Below are positions 36,796-45,067 of a DNA stretch of 64,000 nucleotides, piece by piece (the stretch's first letter is position 1; each line of letters begins with the position of its first letter). Origin of the DNA: GWE2-42-39 sp963662895 (GTDB lineage Bacteria > Bacteroidota > Bacteroidia > Bacteroidales > Prolixibacteraceae); the NCBI GenBank assembly GCA_963662895.1, contig OY759981.1, positions 3,162,001 to 3,226,000 on the forward strand, given 5' to 3'. The position numbers and the translations under genes were made by a program. The notes under the pieces were generated by a model that searched no databases, was not told the DNA's origin, and worked only from the letters and a program-made list of their open reading frames with translations.

Positions 36796-38346
36796 TTACA
36801 AAATGATTTCTTCCAAATTTTCGTCCAGAAAGTGATATTCCATAAAGTTTTGCGAATCAACACTTTCAATTTTAATGCGTTTAAAAAACGTCAACGCCCA
36901 TTTGCTTTTTATTGACCATAAACCTTTGGTCAGGTAAGCGCCTACATAAGGATGTACCTTGATTGTCAGTTTACTTTTATTCAATTCCTTAAAAATGTAA
37001 GCGACTTTGTTTTCCAGTTCGTCAGTTAAAAGGACGGTAGGCGTAACTTTTCCTGTTCCTTTGCAAACCGGACAAACTTCAGTCGTGTCGATGTGCTCTT
37101 CGGGCCTGACACGCTGGCGGGTAATTTGCATCAAACAGAATTTGCTTAGTGGCAAAATGTTGTGTTTGGTGCGATCGGCTGCCATTGCCTCTTTCATTCG
37201 TTCGTAAACCTTATGTCGGTTTTCCGCGACGTGCATATCGATAAAATCAATAACGATGATGCCGCCCATGTCTCTCAACCTCAATTGACGGGCAATTTCT
37301 TCAGCAGCAGCTAAATTTACTTCCAAAGCATTGGTTTCCTGATCGACCCCAACTTTCGAACGGTTTCCACTGTTAACGTCGATCACATGAAATGCTTCGG
37401 TGTGTTCAATAATCAGGTAAGCTCCATTTTTGAAGGATACGGTCTTACCAAAAGATGCCTTAATCTGTTTCTCAATCCCGTAATAATCGAAAATCGGCTG
37501 CCTTCCCTTGTAGTGCCTGACGATTTTCTTTTTTTCCGGGGCAATAGAACCAATGTATTCTGTAATTTCATCAAAAACGGCAGCATCGTTTACGATGATG
37601 CTGTTAAAGTCGGGATGGTAAATATCCCGTAAAAGGGCAGTAGTACGCCCCAGTTCTCCTACAATCAGGGCTGGGGCATGCGCATGTTTCAAGGTTGAAA
37701 ACATGGATTCAAATTTTGTAACCAACCTTCTTAATTCCTGGTCTAGTTCGGCAACACGTTTCCCTTCAGCAGCTGTTCGTACAATAATGCCATACTTTTT
37801 GGGACGGATGCTCTGGATTAGCTTTTTCAGTCTGTTTTTTTCTTCCACAGAATTTATTTTCTGCGAAATACTGACTTTTTCGCTAAAGGGCATCAGTACC
37901 ATGTTACGACCGGCGAGCGAAAGCTCTGAAGTTAAACGTGGTCCTTTGGTTGAAATAGGCTCTTTGGCTATTTGTACCAGGATGTTTTGGCCAGTTTTCA
38001 AAATGTCAACAATCTTGCCATCCTTGTCAATATCAGGCATCGATTGAATCTTAGAGAGGGAAGAAATCTTGTTTTTTTTTGACAAGCCGACCTTCAAAAA
38101 TTTACTCAATGTAGAAAATTGAGGCCCCATGTCCAAATAATGCAAAAACGCATCTTTTTCGTATCCAACATCAATGAAAGCAGCATTTAAACTGGGCATT
38201 ATTTTTTTTACACGGCCTAAATAAATATCGCCGACAGCAAATTTTGCCCCGCTTTTTTCCCTGGTCAGTTCAACCAATCGTTTGTTTTCCTGTAAAGCTA
38301 TAACAACTTCTGAGGGAGAGACATTGATAATTAAATCACTACTCAC
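36796..38346 (-). CDS. rng: Ribonuclease G/E family endoribonuclease
   Basis: A 516-residue single-strand-specific endoribonuclease for rRNA and mRNA processing. An S1 domain (about 35-120) contains GDIYLGRVKKIMPSLNAAFIDVG with the usual insertion; it is quoted here as GDIYLGRVKKI and NAAFIDVG. The catalytic core has GGIIVIDFIDM with the Mg-binding Asp residues. CPVCKGTGK supplies the zinc-link cysteines for dimer contact. The C-terminal scaffold of RNase E is absent, so this is RNase G-sized. It lies downstream of the hup-bS22 transcription unit, separated from it by a hairpin. Confidence 0.92.
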   Translation of the reverse strand: MSSDLIINVSPSEVVIALQENKRLVELTREKSGAKFAVGDIYLGRVKKIMPSLNAAFIDVGYEKDAFLHYLDMGPQFSTLSKFLKVGLSKKNKISSLSKIQSMPDIDKDGKIVDILKTGQNILVQIAKEPISTKGPRLTSELSLAGRNMVLMPFSEKVSISQKINSVEEKNRLKKLIQSIRPKKYGIIVRTAAEGKRVAELDQELRRLVTKFESMFSTLKHAHAPALIVGELGRTTALLRDIYHPDFNSIIVNDAAVFDEITEYIGSIAPEKKKIVRHYKGRQPIFDYYGIEKQIKASFGKTVSFKNGAYLIIEHTEAFHVIDVNSGNRSKVGVDQETNALEVNLAAAEEIARQLRLRDMGGIIVIDFIDMHVAENRHKVYERMKEAMAADRTKHNILPLSKFCLMQITRQRVRPEEHIDTTEVCPVCKGTGKVTPTVLLTDELENKVAYIFKELNKSKLTIKVHPYVGAYLTKGLWSIKSKWALTFFKRIKIESVDSQNFMEYHFLDENLEEIIL

Positions 38347-38397
38347 AATGTTAAATAAAATTTAGAGAATTATAAAAATGCGCAGACATATAAACAG

Positions 38398-38433
38398 ATT
38401 AAACCTAAAGCACAAGAGCACTTTAGGTTTAAT
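38398..38433 (-). terminator. Hairpin between bS22 and rng
   Basis: ATTAAACCTAAAG (38398-38410) pairs perfectly (13 bp) with CTTTAGGTTTAAT (38421-38433) around a 10-base loop. It lies 41 bp after the bS22 stop and 52 bp before the rng start. It lacks a strong T-run on the minus strand, so it may terminate only partly or protect the mRNA end. Confidence 0.65.
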
Positions 38434-38473
38434 CAAAAAATATCTTTAAAAGCTTACGCTTAAAAAGGAAAGA

Positions 38474-38566
38474 CTATCTTTTCTTCTTATGTCTGTTTTT
38501 TCTTAGTCTTTTTCTACGCTTATGCGTAGCCATCTTGTGTCTTTTTCTTTTTTTTCCGCTTGGCAT
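38474..38566 (-). CDS. Small basic ribosomal protein bS22 (AURKAIP1/COX24-domain type), 30 residues
   Basis: A 30-codon gene whose product begins MPSGKKRKRHKMATHKRRK and ends in RLRKNRHKKKR, about two-thirds Lys/Arg/His. This is the form of the tiny AURKAIP1/COX24-domain protein (DUF1713) found in Bacteroidota and known as bS22 in the small ribosomal subunit. The start ATG (complement at 38564-38566) lies 4 bp after the HU stop, so the two are probably co-transcribed, and a hairpin follows. It is too short for usual gene-finding cut-offs. Confidence 0.85.
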   Translation of the reverse strand: MPSGKKRKRHKMATHKRRKRLRKNRHKKKR

Positions 38567-38570
38567 AATT

Positions 38571-38858
38571 TTATTGTTTTACTTTGTCTTTTACTTGAGC
38601 AACAAATGTTTTCGCTGGTTTAAAAGAAGGAATGTAATGCTCGGGAATAATAATTGTTGTATTCTTTGAAATATTACGTGCTGTTTTTTCAGCTCTTTTC
38701 TTTACTATGAAGCTTCCAAAACCGCGTAGATAAACATTTTTACCCTCAGTTAAAGAATCTTTTACTGTTTCCATAAAGGCTTCAACTGCTTTTTGGACGG
38801 TAACTTTTTCGATACCTGTGTTCTTACTTACTTCATTAACAATATCTGCTTTAGTCAT
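38571..38858 (-). CDS. HU/IHF-family DNA-binding protein
   Basis: A 95-residue histone-like DNA-bending protein. The sequence begins MTKADIVNEVSKNTGIEK, has the family hinge NVYLRGFGSFIVKKRAEKTA and the basic beta-arm ARNISKNTTIIIPEHYIPSF, in which the arm-tip Pro aligns with the intercalating Pro of HU/IHF. The body ends in FKPAKTFVAQVKDKV. A good promoter match lies 52-85 bp upstream (38910-38943). bS22 follows. Confidence 0.93.
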   Translation of the reverse strand: MTKADIVNEVSKNTGIEKVTVQKAVEAFMETVKDSLTEGKNVYLRGFGSFIVKKRAEKTARNISKNTTIIIPEHYIPSFKPAKTFVAQVKDKVKQ

Positions 38859-38909
38859 TTCTTAAAATATTTAGTTTTCAACAAATTGTAATTCAAACGA
38901 ATCGGTGTG

Positions 38910-38943
38910 CAAAAATAAAAATTATTCAATAAATATGAACAAA
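38910..38943 (-). promoter_or_regulatory. Bacteroidota-type promoter for the HU gene
   Basis: Read on the minus strand, TTTG (38943-38940), a 22-bp spacer, then TATTTTTG (38917-38910). This matches the TTTG / TAnnTTTG consensus of the Bacteroidota housekeeping sigma factor. Confidence 0.6.
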
Positions 38944-38996
38944 CGGATTAAATTATTTTTACAATTATAAAAGATTTTAAATAAGAAAGATAGGGA

Positions 38997-40055
38997 ATGG
39001 AAGGTTTTAAAACGAATATTTATTCATGGTATTCCTTATTTAAAAGGGATTTGCCGTGGAGAAGGACGGATGATCCCTACAAAATATGGTTGTCGGAAAT
39101 AATTTTGCAACAAACCCGTGTAAATCAGGGACAGGAATATTATTTACGGTTTATTGAAAACTATCCGACTCTTTCTGACCTGGCAATGGCATCCGAAGAT
39201 GAAATACTTAAATTGTGGCAGGGACTTGGTTATTATTCACGGGCCCGTCACTTGCATTACACGGCCAGATATATTACGGAACATTACAACGGAGTTTTTC
39301 CTTCCGATTATGATTCTATACTGAAACTAAAAGGTGTGGGGACTTATACTGCTGCAGCAATTGCGTCTATTGCCTACCACCTTCCCTATGCGGTTGTCGA
39401 CGGGAATGTGTTCAGGGTATTGGCGAGATACTTTGGCATAGTGGATCCGGTTGATACCAATCAGGGGAAGAAGAGTATCATGGAAATTGCATCGACACTG
39501 ATTACCGGTAGTGACCCTGGCCTGCACAATCAGGCAATAATGGAATTCGGGGCCTTGCAATGTGTGCCGGTAAATCCCGATTGTAACAAATGCCCTTTGC
39601 ATCCGGAATGTTATGCATATATTAATAATCAGGTCGATGGTCTTCCGGTAAAAAAGAAAAGAACGAAAGTCAGGAAGAGGTATTTCAATTATTTCGTGAT
39701 TTTTACCGATCATTCGGTTTTTCTGAAAAAAAGGACAGAGAATGATATCTGGAAAAATCTTTATGAATTTCCGATGATTGAAACCGGGAAAAAGATTAAT
39801 ATAAAGAAATTTCTCTCAGACCAGCAGGTTCAATATGTATTGGAAAATTTTGAACAGGTAGAGATTAGAAACATCTCAAGCTGGCAAAGTCATATTTTGA
39901 GTCATCAGAAAATTGGCTATCGTTTTATTGTTGTTCATGCCTCTTTGGAAAAAAAAATTACTTCCCATTTGATTAAAGTCGATAAAAAAGATATTTTTAA
40001 CTTTGCAGTTCCAAAATTATTGGAAAATTTTATTAACAATAATACGTGTTTTTAG
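38997..40055 (+). CDS. mutY: A/G-specific adenine glycosylase
   Basis: Removes adenine mispaired with 8-oxoguanine. The 352-residue protein has the HhH core LKGVGTYTAAAIASIAY, followed by AVVDGNVFRVLAR with the catalytic Asp. The [4Fe-4S] loop cysteines are spaced C-x6-C-x2-C-x5-C in CVPVNPDCNKCPLHPEC. A C-terminal NUDIX-like domain recognises 8-oxoG (YFVIF-like start, here YFNYFVIFTDHSVFLKKR). ssb follows, the usual Bacteroidota neighbour. Confidence 0.95.
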   Translation: MEGFKTNIYSWYSLFKRDLPWRRTDDPYKIWLSEIILQQTRVNQGQEYYLRFIENYPTLSDLAMASEDEILKLWQGLGYYSRARHLHYTARYITEHYNGVFPSDYDSILKLKGVGTYTAAAIASIAYHLPYAVVDGNVFRVLARYFGIVDPVDTNQGKKSIMEIASTLITGSDPGLHNQAIMEFGALQCVPVNPDCNKCPLHPECYAYINNQVDGLPVKKKRTKVRKRYFNYFVIFTDHSVFLKKRTENDIWKNLYEFPMIETGKKINIKKFLSDQQVQYVLENFEQVEIRNISSWQSHILSHQKIGYRFIVVHASLEKKITSHLIKVDKKDIFNFAVPKLLENFINNNTCF

Positions 40056-40183
40056 CTTCTTCATATAGAAAATGGTACACTTCACAAGAAAAACACATAT
40101 ATTCATGAAAAAACGGAGTCTTCGTAGATACGTGTGTGGAAATTTGCGTAGATTTATTACTTTAATTTTTTAAACCAAAAAGT

Positions 40184-40618
40184 ATGTCAGTTAATAAAGT
40201 AATTTTAGTTGGAAACGTCGGGAGAGATCCCGAAGTAAGGCACCTTGACAAAGGTGTTGCAGTCGCAAATTTTTCTCTTGCAACTACCGAAACCTATTTG
40301 GCAAAAAACGGAGAGAGAGTAAGTACTACCGAGTGGCACAATATTGTTGTTTGGAGAGGACTTGCAGAAGTGGCTGAAAAATATGTGAGTAAAGGTCGTC
40401 AGTTGTATATTGAAGGTCGCATCCGGACCCGTTCGTGGGACGACAAAGACGGAAATAAAAGATATACAACAGAAATATATGCCGATGTAATGCAAATGCT
40501 TGGTAAACGTGATGATAATGGTAGCGCTTCTGCTCAGGCTAGTTCATCAGGTAGTTCGTCTGAAGGTGTTAGCGAACCCGATTTTTCACAACCTGAAGAA
40601 GACGACTTACCATTTTAG
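40184..40618 (+). CDS. ssb: Single-stranded DNA-binding protein
   Basis: A 144-residue OB-fold tetramer that coats ssDNA. It opens MSVNKVILVGNVGRDPEVRH, carries the conserved TEWHNIVVWRGLAEVAEKYV and GRQLYIEGRIRTRSWDDKDG. A short Ser/Gly-rich linker leads to the acidic tip SQPEEDDLPF, which recruits repair and replication partners. It lies between mutY and gldE. Confidence 0.95.
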   Translation: MSVNKVILVGNVGRDPEVRHLDKGVAVANFSLATTETYLAKNGERVSTTEWHNIVVWRGLAEVAEKYVSKGRQLYIEGRIRTRSWDDKDGNKRYTTEIYADVMQMLGKRDDNGSASAQASSSGSSSEGVSEPDFSQPEEDDLPF

Positions 40619-40637
40619 TAACTTAAAATTTTGATCA

Positions 40638-41960
40638 TTGGAAACAGACCCTTTGCCTGACCCTGTTAATTTCATCGGAAGTATTCAGTTTTATCCTTTT
40701 ACTGCCGGTGTGGCAATTAGTATTTTGGTTGTCCTTTTATTATTGATTTTTTCGGCATTAATTTCCGGCTCAGAAGTAGCTTATTTTTCTTTGGGCGTTG
40801 CCGAACGTGATTATTTAAAGAAAAACAGGAACAGGCGAAACAGTTTTGCACTTAAAAATCTTGAAAAACCTGAACGTTTATTGGCTACTATTTTAGTGGC
40901 CAATAATTTTGTAAATGTCGGGATTGTAATTCTTTCCGCCTATATTTCTTCTAATATCGTCGATTTCTCAAATGTACCTACACTCGGATTTATTATCCAG
41001 GTTATAGTAATTACCTTTTTTCTTTTACTTTTTGGAGAAATAATCCCTAAAGTATACGCCACCCGGTTTGCATTGAAATTTGCAGTTTTCATGTCGTTTC
41101 CCCTGGCAATGCTTGAAAAATTGTTCCGTCCCCTGAACTCGATTCTGATTTATTCGACTTCTTTTGTCAATAAAAAGATGCAGAAACATCAGCAGAATAT
41201 TTCTGTAGATGAATTATCTCAGGCGCTTGAAATGACAGCAGACCATGAGATTTCAGACGACAAGGAAATCCTTGAAGGGATTGTGAAATTCGGAAATAAA
41301 AGTGTGGATGAGATCATGCATCCCCGGGTCGATGTGGTGGCTATCGACCTGAAAGAGGACATTGGAAAAGTAATAGACATTATTAACGATTCGGGGTATT
41401 CGAGGATACCGGTTTATTCAGAAACGTTCGATAATATTCGTGGAATATTATACATTAAAGATTTATTGCCCTACATTCATAAAGGAAATAGTTTCAGGTG
41501 GCAAACTATTATCAGGCCCCCTTTTTATGTCCCTGAAACAAAGAAAATTGATGATCTTCTGGAAGATTTTCAGAAGAACAAGGTACATATGGCCATCGTG
41601 GTCGATGAATATGGCGGAACTTCGGGAATTGTGACACTTGAAGATATACTGGAAGAGATTGTTGGTGATATTACGGACGAGTTTGATGAAGAAGAAAATT
41701 TCTTTACTAAAATTTCTGATAACAAATATTTGTTTGACGGTAAGATTTTGCTGAATGATTTCTACAAAATAGTTGATTGTCCGGATGATATTTTCGACGA
41801 TGTAAAAGGTGAAGCCGATACCCTGGCAGGCCTGATCCTCGAACTGAAAGGAGAATTTCCAAAACGGTTTGATAAAATAAATTGTAAATATTTCGTCTTT
41901 TCTATTGAAGCGGTCGATAACCGGCGTATTAAACAAATCAAGGTTGAGATCGGTAAATAA
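40638..41960 (+). CDS. gldE: GldE, CNNM/CBS-domain gliding-associated membrane protein
   Basis: A 440-residue protein of the CorC/HlyC family. The start is a TTG 19 bp after ssb (METDPLPDPVNF...). Residues about 20-190 hold a CNNM domain with four hydrophobic segments (ISILVVLLLLIFSALISGSEVAYFSLG; quoted in two parts as ISILVVLLLLIFS and ALISGSEVAYFS). Two CBS repeats follow (VDEIMHPRVDVVAID and IDDLLEDFQKNKVHMAIVVD), then a C-terminal CorC/HlyC domain. The adjacent gldD supports the GldE name. In Flavobacterium GldE is needed, directly or by suppression, for gliding/type IX secretion. Whether this organism glides cannot be told. Confidence 0.87.
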   Translation: METDPLPDPVNFIGSIQFYPFTAGVAISILVVLLLLIFSALISGSEVAYFSLGVAERDYLKKNRNRRNSFALKNLEKPERLLATILVANNFVNVGIVILSAYISSNIVDFSNVPTLGFIIQVIVITFFLLLFGEIIPKVYATRFALKFAVFMSFPLAMLEKLFRPLNSILIYSTSFVNKKMQKHQQNISVDELSQALEMTADHEISDDKEILEGIVKFGNKSVDEIMHPRVDVVAIDLKEDIGKVIDIINDSGYSRIPVYSETFDNIRGILYIKDLLPYIHKGNSFRWQTIIRPPFYVPETKKIDDLLEDFQKNKVHMAIVVDEYGGTSGIVTLEDILEEIVGDITDEFDEEENFFTKISDNKYLFDGKILLNDFYKIVDCPDDIFDDVKGEADTLAGLILELKGEFPKRFDKINCKYFVFSIEAVDNRRIKQIKVEIGK

Positions 41961-41983
41961 AAATATGCTCTCCTTTAAAAATT

Positions 41984-42559
41984 ATGAAGTTAAAAAGTAT
42001 CGTTACAGGAAGCCTGATTTTTTTTGTTTTTTTTTCGTGTAAAAGGGAATATATCCCCAAGCCGCATGGTTATTTTAGGATTGCATTCCCCGAGAAATCA
42101 TATCATCCGTTGAAACAGAACCTTCCCTATACCTTTGATGTTGCTGATTATTCGAAGGTTGTTCCCGATTCAGACAGGTATTCCGAACCCGGGTGGATCA
42201 ATGTTGTCACTCCTGCCAATAAAGCTGTATTACATATTAGCTATGCACGCGTTCATAATAACCTGGGCGATCATCTTGAAAATTCGAGAAAGTTTGTTTA
42301 CAAACACACCATTAAGGCTGATGCGATTGACGAACAACTTTATATAGATAAGCAGAACAAGGTGTTTGGTACCATCTACTATATCGACGGGAATGCTGCT
42401 TCACCCATGCAATTTTACCTGACCGACAGTATCCGGAATTTTTTGCGCGGAGCATTATATATTCGAGAATTGCCCAATATCGATTCTATCCGTCCGGTCA
42501 TTAACTTTCTGAAACCCGATGTGATCCGCCTGATAGAAACAACCCGATGGAAAAACTGA
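41984..42559 (+). CDS. gldD: Gliding-motility lipoprotein GldD
   Basis: A 191-residue lipoprotein with leader MKLKSIVTGSLIFFVFFSC, a lipobox ending at Cys19. The conserved opening REYIPKPHGYFRIAFPEKSY identifies GldD. It lies 23 bp after gldE and immediately before a phosphopantetheinyl transferase gene, the standard ssb-gldE-gldD order of Bacteroidota. It is essential for gliding in Flavobacterium johnsoniae, but homologues occur in non-gliding species. Confidence 0.88.
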   Translation: MKLKSIVTGSLIFFVFFSCKREYIPKPHGYFRIAFPEKSYHPLKQNLPYTFDVADYSKVVPDSDRYSEPGWINVVTPANKAVLHISYARVHNNLGDHLENSRKFVYKHTIKADAIDEQLYIDKQNKVFGTIYYIDGNAASPMQFYLTDSIRNFLRGALYIRELPNIDSIRPVINFLKPDVIRLIETTRWKN

Positions 42560-42560
42560 G

Positions 42561-43181
42561 ATGCCGTTAACTGAAAAAATAATGCTTAATAATGGGGTGG
42601 TCGGTCTTTTTAAAATGACTGAAACGCCGGAGGAACTTGAACAACGGTATATCACGGTTTTTCACGAAGCTCCTCCTCTCGATAATTTTCAGCACGGTCG
42701 CCGGAAAAAGGAATGGCTGGCAGTTCGGTTGCTGATTGCCGGTTTGATTGGAACTGATTTTTCGATTTTATACTCCGGCGAAGGGAAACCGCAACTTTTT
42801 CATGCTGATTACAAATTTATCAGTATCAGTCATTCAGTAATGTATGCTACAGTTTATTTGCATAAATATAAAAAAGTAGGTATCGATATTGAAAGCCTTA
42901 ACCGGAAGTTCGTATCAGTTGAAAAAAAGTATCTTTCCGAAAGAGAACAGGAACAGGTGAAGAAATATCCGGTATTACGTGCCGTTTTCTGGAGTTGCAA
43001 AGAAGCCGTTTTTAAATGGGCGGGCAGGGAAGGCGTCGATTTTCGAAAGCAGATCAAAATAGATGAACTTGATCCTGATCGTACAAATACAATTAATGCC
43101 GTTTTTGCTGATCATACAGATCAGTCAATAAAATTAAATTTTCTGATTTTCGACGGGCATGTGTTGGTTTATACACGATAG
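42561..43181 (+). CDS. 4'-phosphopantetheinyl transferase superfamily protein
   Basis: Transfers phosphopantetheine from CoA to carrier proteins. The 206-residue sequence has the Sfp-type signatures KVGIDIESLNRKF (Asp/Glu Mg ligands) and FWSCKEAVFKWAGREGVDF (the WxxKEAxxK motif). It begins 1 bp after the gldD stop, so it is probably translated with it. The carrier-protein substrate is unknown, since no carrier or polyketide genes lie nearby. Confidence 0.88.
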   Translation: MPLTEKIMLNNGVVGLFKMTETPEELEQRYITVFHEAPPLDNFQHGRRKKEWLAVRLLIAGLIGTDFSILYSGEGKPQLFHADYKFISISHSVMYATVYLHKYKKVGIDIESLNRKFVSVEKKYLSEREQEQVKKYPVLRAVFWSCKEAVFKWAGREGVDFRKQIKIDELDPDRTNTINAVFADHTDQSIKLNFLIFDGHVLVYTR

Positions 43182-43283
43182 TTAATTTGTCAATCATTAT
43201 ATCGTTTAACTCTGAAATTTTTTGATCTGTTAGGACTTAATTTTTTCTCAACCGGATATTATAAAATTAATAAATTAGTTTTT

Positions 43284-43291
43284 TACATTTG
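43284..43291 (+). promoter_or_regulatory. Possible -7 box of the ECF sigma gene
   Basis: TACATTTG matches TAnnTTTG and ends 7 bp before the ATG, so the transcript would have nearly no leader. A -33 TTTG is not clear. Confidence 0.4.
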
Positions 43292-43298
43292 GTGTTCT

Positions 43299-43889
43299 AT
43301 GGATGCTTCATTTAAGTATGATATTGCCAAATTGAAAGCTGGTGACAAGTTGGAGTACGAAAAGATCTTTCACGAGTTCTACGATGTTTTGTATTCGTTA
43401 GGTAAGCAATATTTGATGGACGTAAGCGCTGCAGAAGAAATTGTGCAGGACGCTTTTATGAAACTATGGGAAATGCGTTCAGAAATCAGCGATCAGTCCA
43501 ATATTAAAAATTTTCTTTATACACTGGTTAAGAACAATTGTTTAAACCAACTGCGGAATAAACAAAATGCCGCGAGGTTGATAAAAGACTACCATTACCT
43601 TGAATTGCAATATAATTACGAGGCCCTTGAGAAAATTGGTGAAAATTATATTGAATTTCAGGAATTAAAAGAAAAAATAGACCTTGCCATTCATGAATTG
43701 CCTGAAGATTTGCGGATTGTTTTCGAGATGAACCGTTTCCGGGATATGAGGTATAAAGATATTGCCATGACGCTTGACCTTAGTGAAAAAACAGTGGAAG
43801 CACGGATGACAAAAGCATTGAAAATTTTACGTGGCAAGCTAAAAGATTATCTCCCTTTGATTTACTTGGTTTCAAAAATTCTTTCCTGA
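43299..43889 (+). CDS. ECF-type RNA polymerase sigma factor (SusC/D-locus regulator)
   Basis: A 196-residue group IV sigma factor of the Bacteroidota sub-family that pairs with FecR anti-sigma proteins. Region 2 holds AEEIVQDAFMKLWEMRSEI and the -10 recognition part NIKNFLYTLVKNNCLNQLR. Region 4 has the helix-turn-helix MRYKDIAMTLDLSEKTVEARM. The product would switch on the SusC/SusD genes when the receptor signals substrate. The anti-sigma gene follows after 100 bp. Confidence 0.92.
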   Translation: MDASFKYDIAKLKAGDKLEYEKIFHEFYDVLYSLGKQYLMDVSAAEEIVQDAFMKLWEMRSEISDQSNIKNFLYTLVKNNCLNQLRNKQNAARLIKDYHYLELQYNYEALEKIGENYIEFQELKEKIDLAIHELPEDLRIVFEMNRFRDMRYKDIAMTLDLSEKTVEARMTKALKILRGKLKDYLPLIYLVSKILS

Positions 43890-43918
43890 TTTTTTTTGAT
43901 TTTTAGATAGGGTCTGTT

Positions 43919-43947
43919 CCTGTTCATGTGTTAAGTACATAAACAGG
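43919..43947 (+). terminator. Imperfect hairpin between sigma and anti-sigma genes
   Basis: CCTGTT-c-ATGT (43919-43929) pairs with ACAT-a-AACAGG (43937-43947) around GTTAAGT-like loop bases. No T-run follows at once. It may be a weak attenuator or mRNA-processing site between the two genes. Confidence 0.4.
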
Positions 43948-43989
43948 TCAAAAAAAAATATACCTGAATTTTAGCTTAACACGTACCCG

Positions 43990-44964
43990 ATGAGCAGTAA
44001 TATAATTTTGAAAATACTTGCCGGACAGGCAAATGAGAAAGAAAAAACCGATTTCTTTACCAATTGTGAAAAGAATACTGAGATGAAAGAGGAATTTATC
44101 CGGTTAAAAAATTTATGGGCTTTGTCTGTTGATGAGAAATCGTCGGATAAGAACAAGAGGTTCGAAGAATATTGGAAACAAATACGAAGGCAGCGTTCCG
44201 GGGGCATTCGGAAAATAGCATTCGGAGTCGGGAAGTACGCAGCAATTGTAATTATTGCTTTTGGACTGGCATATTGGGTAAGACCGAAGGTTAATACAGG
44301 CAGCGAACAACTTTTACAAACATTTACCAGCGGACCAGGCAGTGTTTCTTCCATTGAATTAAGCGATGGTTCCAAAATTTGGCTGAACTCCGGTTCTGTT
44401 TTGAATTTTACCGAAAAGAGTTCAAAACGGGTGGTGGCAAAACTTTCAGGAGAGGCGTATTTCGAGATTAAACATGATCCTGATCGCGAGTTCCTGGTTG
44501 ATGTTGATAAAATACGGATACGGGATATAGGAACAGAATTTAACATCAGGGCTTATCCCGGGGATGAAAATATTTCGGCTTCACTAAAAAACGGAAAGAT
44601 TGGAATTTTATCACCTGCGAACAACCCATTGGTTGAAATGAAGCCCAATGACCATTTTGTCCTGAAAAGATCAACCAACAAATACACTGTCTGGAAAACC
44701 GACCCACAGTTTATTGCAGGCTGGAAAGATGGCAAATTTGTATTTATTGATAAGAGTTTACGGGAGATGTGTGATGAGTTGGAGAAATGGTACGGTGTAA
44801 AAATATTTATCCAAAATAATTTGTTGGAATCGGGTAAATATACAAGTATACTGAAACGGACAACTACCATAAAGCACATGCTCGAGATGTTGAAGGTAAC
44901 AACCGGGATCAATTATAAAATAGAAATGAATAAAGATGGGTATGATACGATAATAATTAAGTAA
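43990..44964 (+). CDS. FecR-family anti-sigma factor
   Basis: A 324-residue inner-membrane anti-sigma factor. Residues 1 to about 75 form the cytoplasmic sigma-binding part. A single membrane helix follows (YAAIVIIAFGLAYWV). The periplasmic FecR domain starts near SSIELSDGSKIWLNSGSVLNF and includes GEAYFEIKHDPDREFLVDV. A C-terminal DUF4974-like part (SLREMCDELEKWYGVKI) resembles an STN fold and would meet the STN domain of the downstream SusC. The order sigma, anti-sigma, SusC with STN domain makes a complete trans-envelope signalling route. Confidence 0.92.
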   Translation: MSSNIILKILAGQANEKEKTDFFTNCEKNTEMKEEFIRLKNLWALSVDEKSSDKNKRFEEYWKQIRRQRSGGIRKIAFGVGKYAAIVIIAFGLAYWVRPKVNTGSEQLLQTFTSGPGSVSSIELSDGSKIWLNSGSVLNFTEKSSKRVVAKLSGEAYFEIKHDPDREFLVDVDKIRIRDIGTEFNIRAYPGDENISASLKNGKIGILSPANNPLVEMKPNDHFVLKRSTNKYTVWKTDPQFIAGWKDGKFVFIDKSLREMCDELEKWYGVKIFIQNNLLESGKYTSILKRTTTIKHMLEMLKVTTGINYKIEMNKDGYDTIIIK

Positions 44965-45067
44965 TCATGGAAAGTAAAGAAGCATACCGGCCAGGGTACA
45001 CTTCTTTAAAATACAAAAGAAACTGATTCGAATCAGTTTCAATGTTTAATCAAATCAAAGTAAAAGT

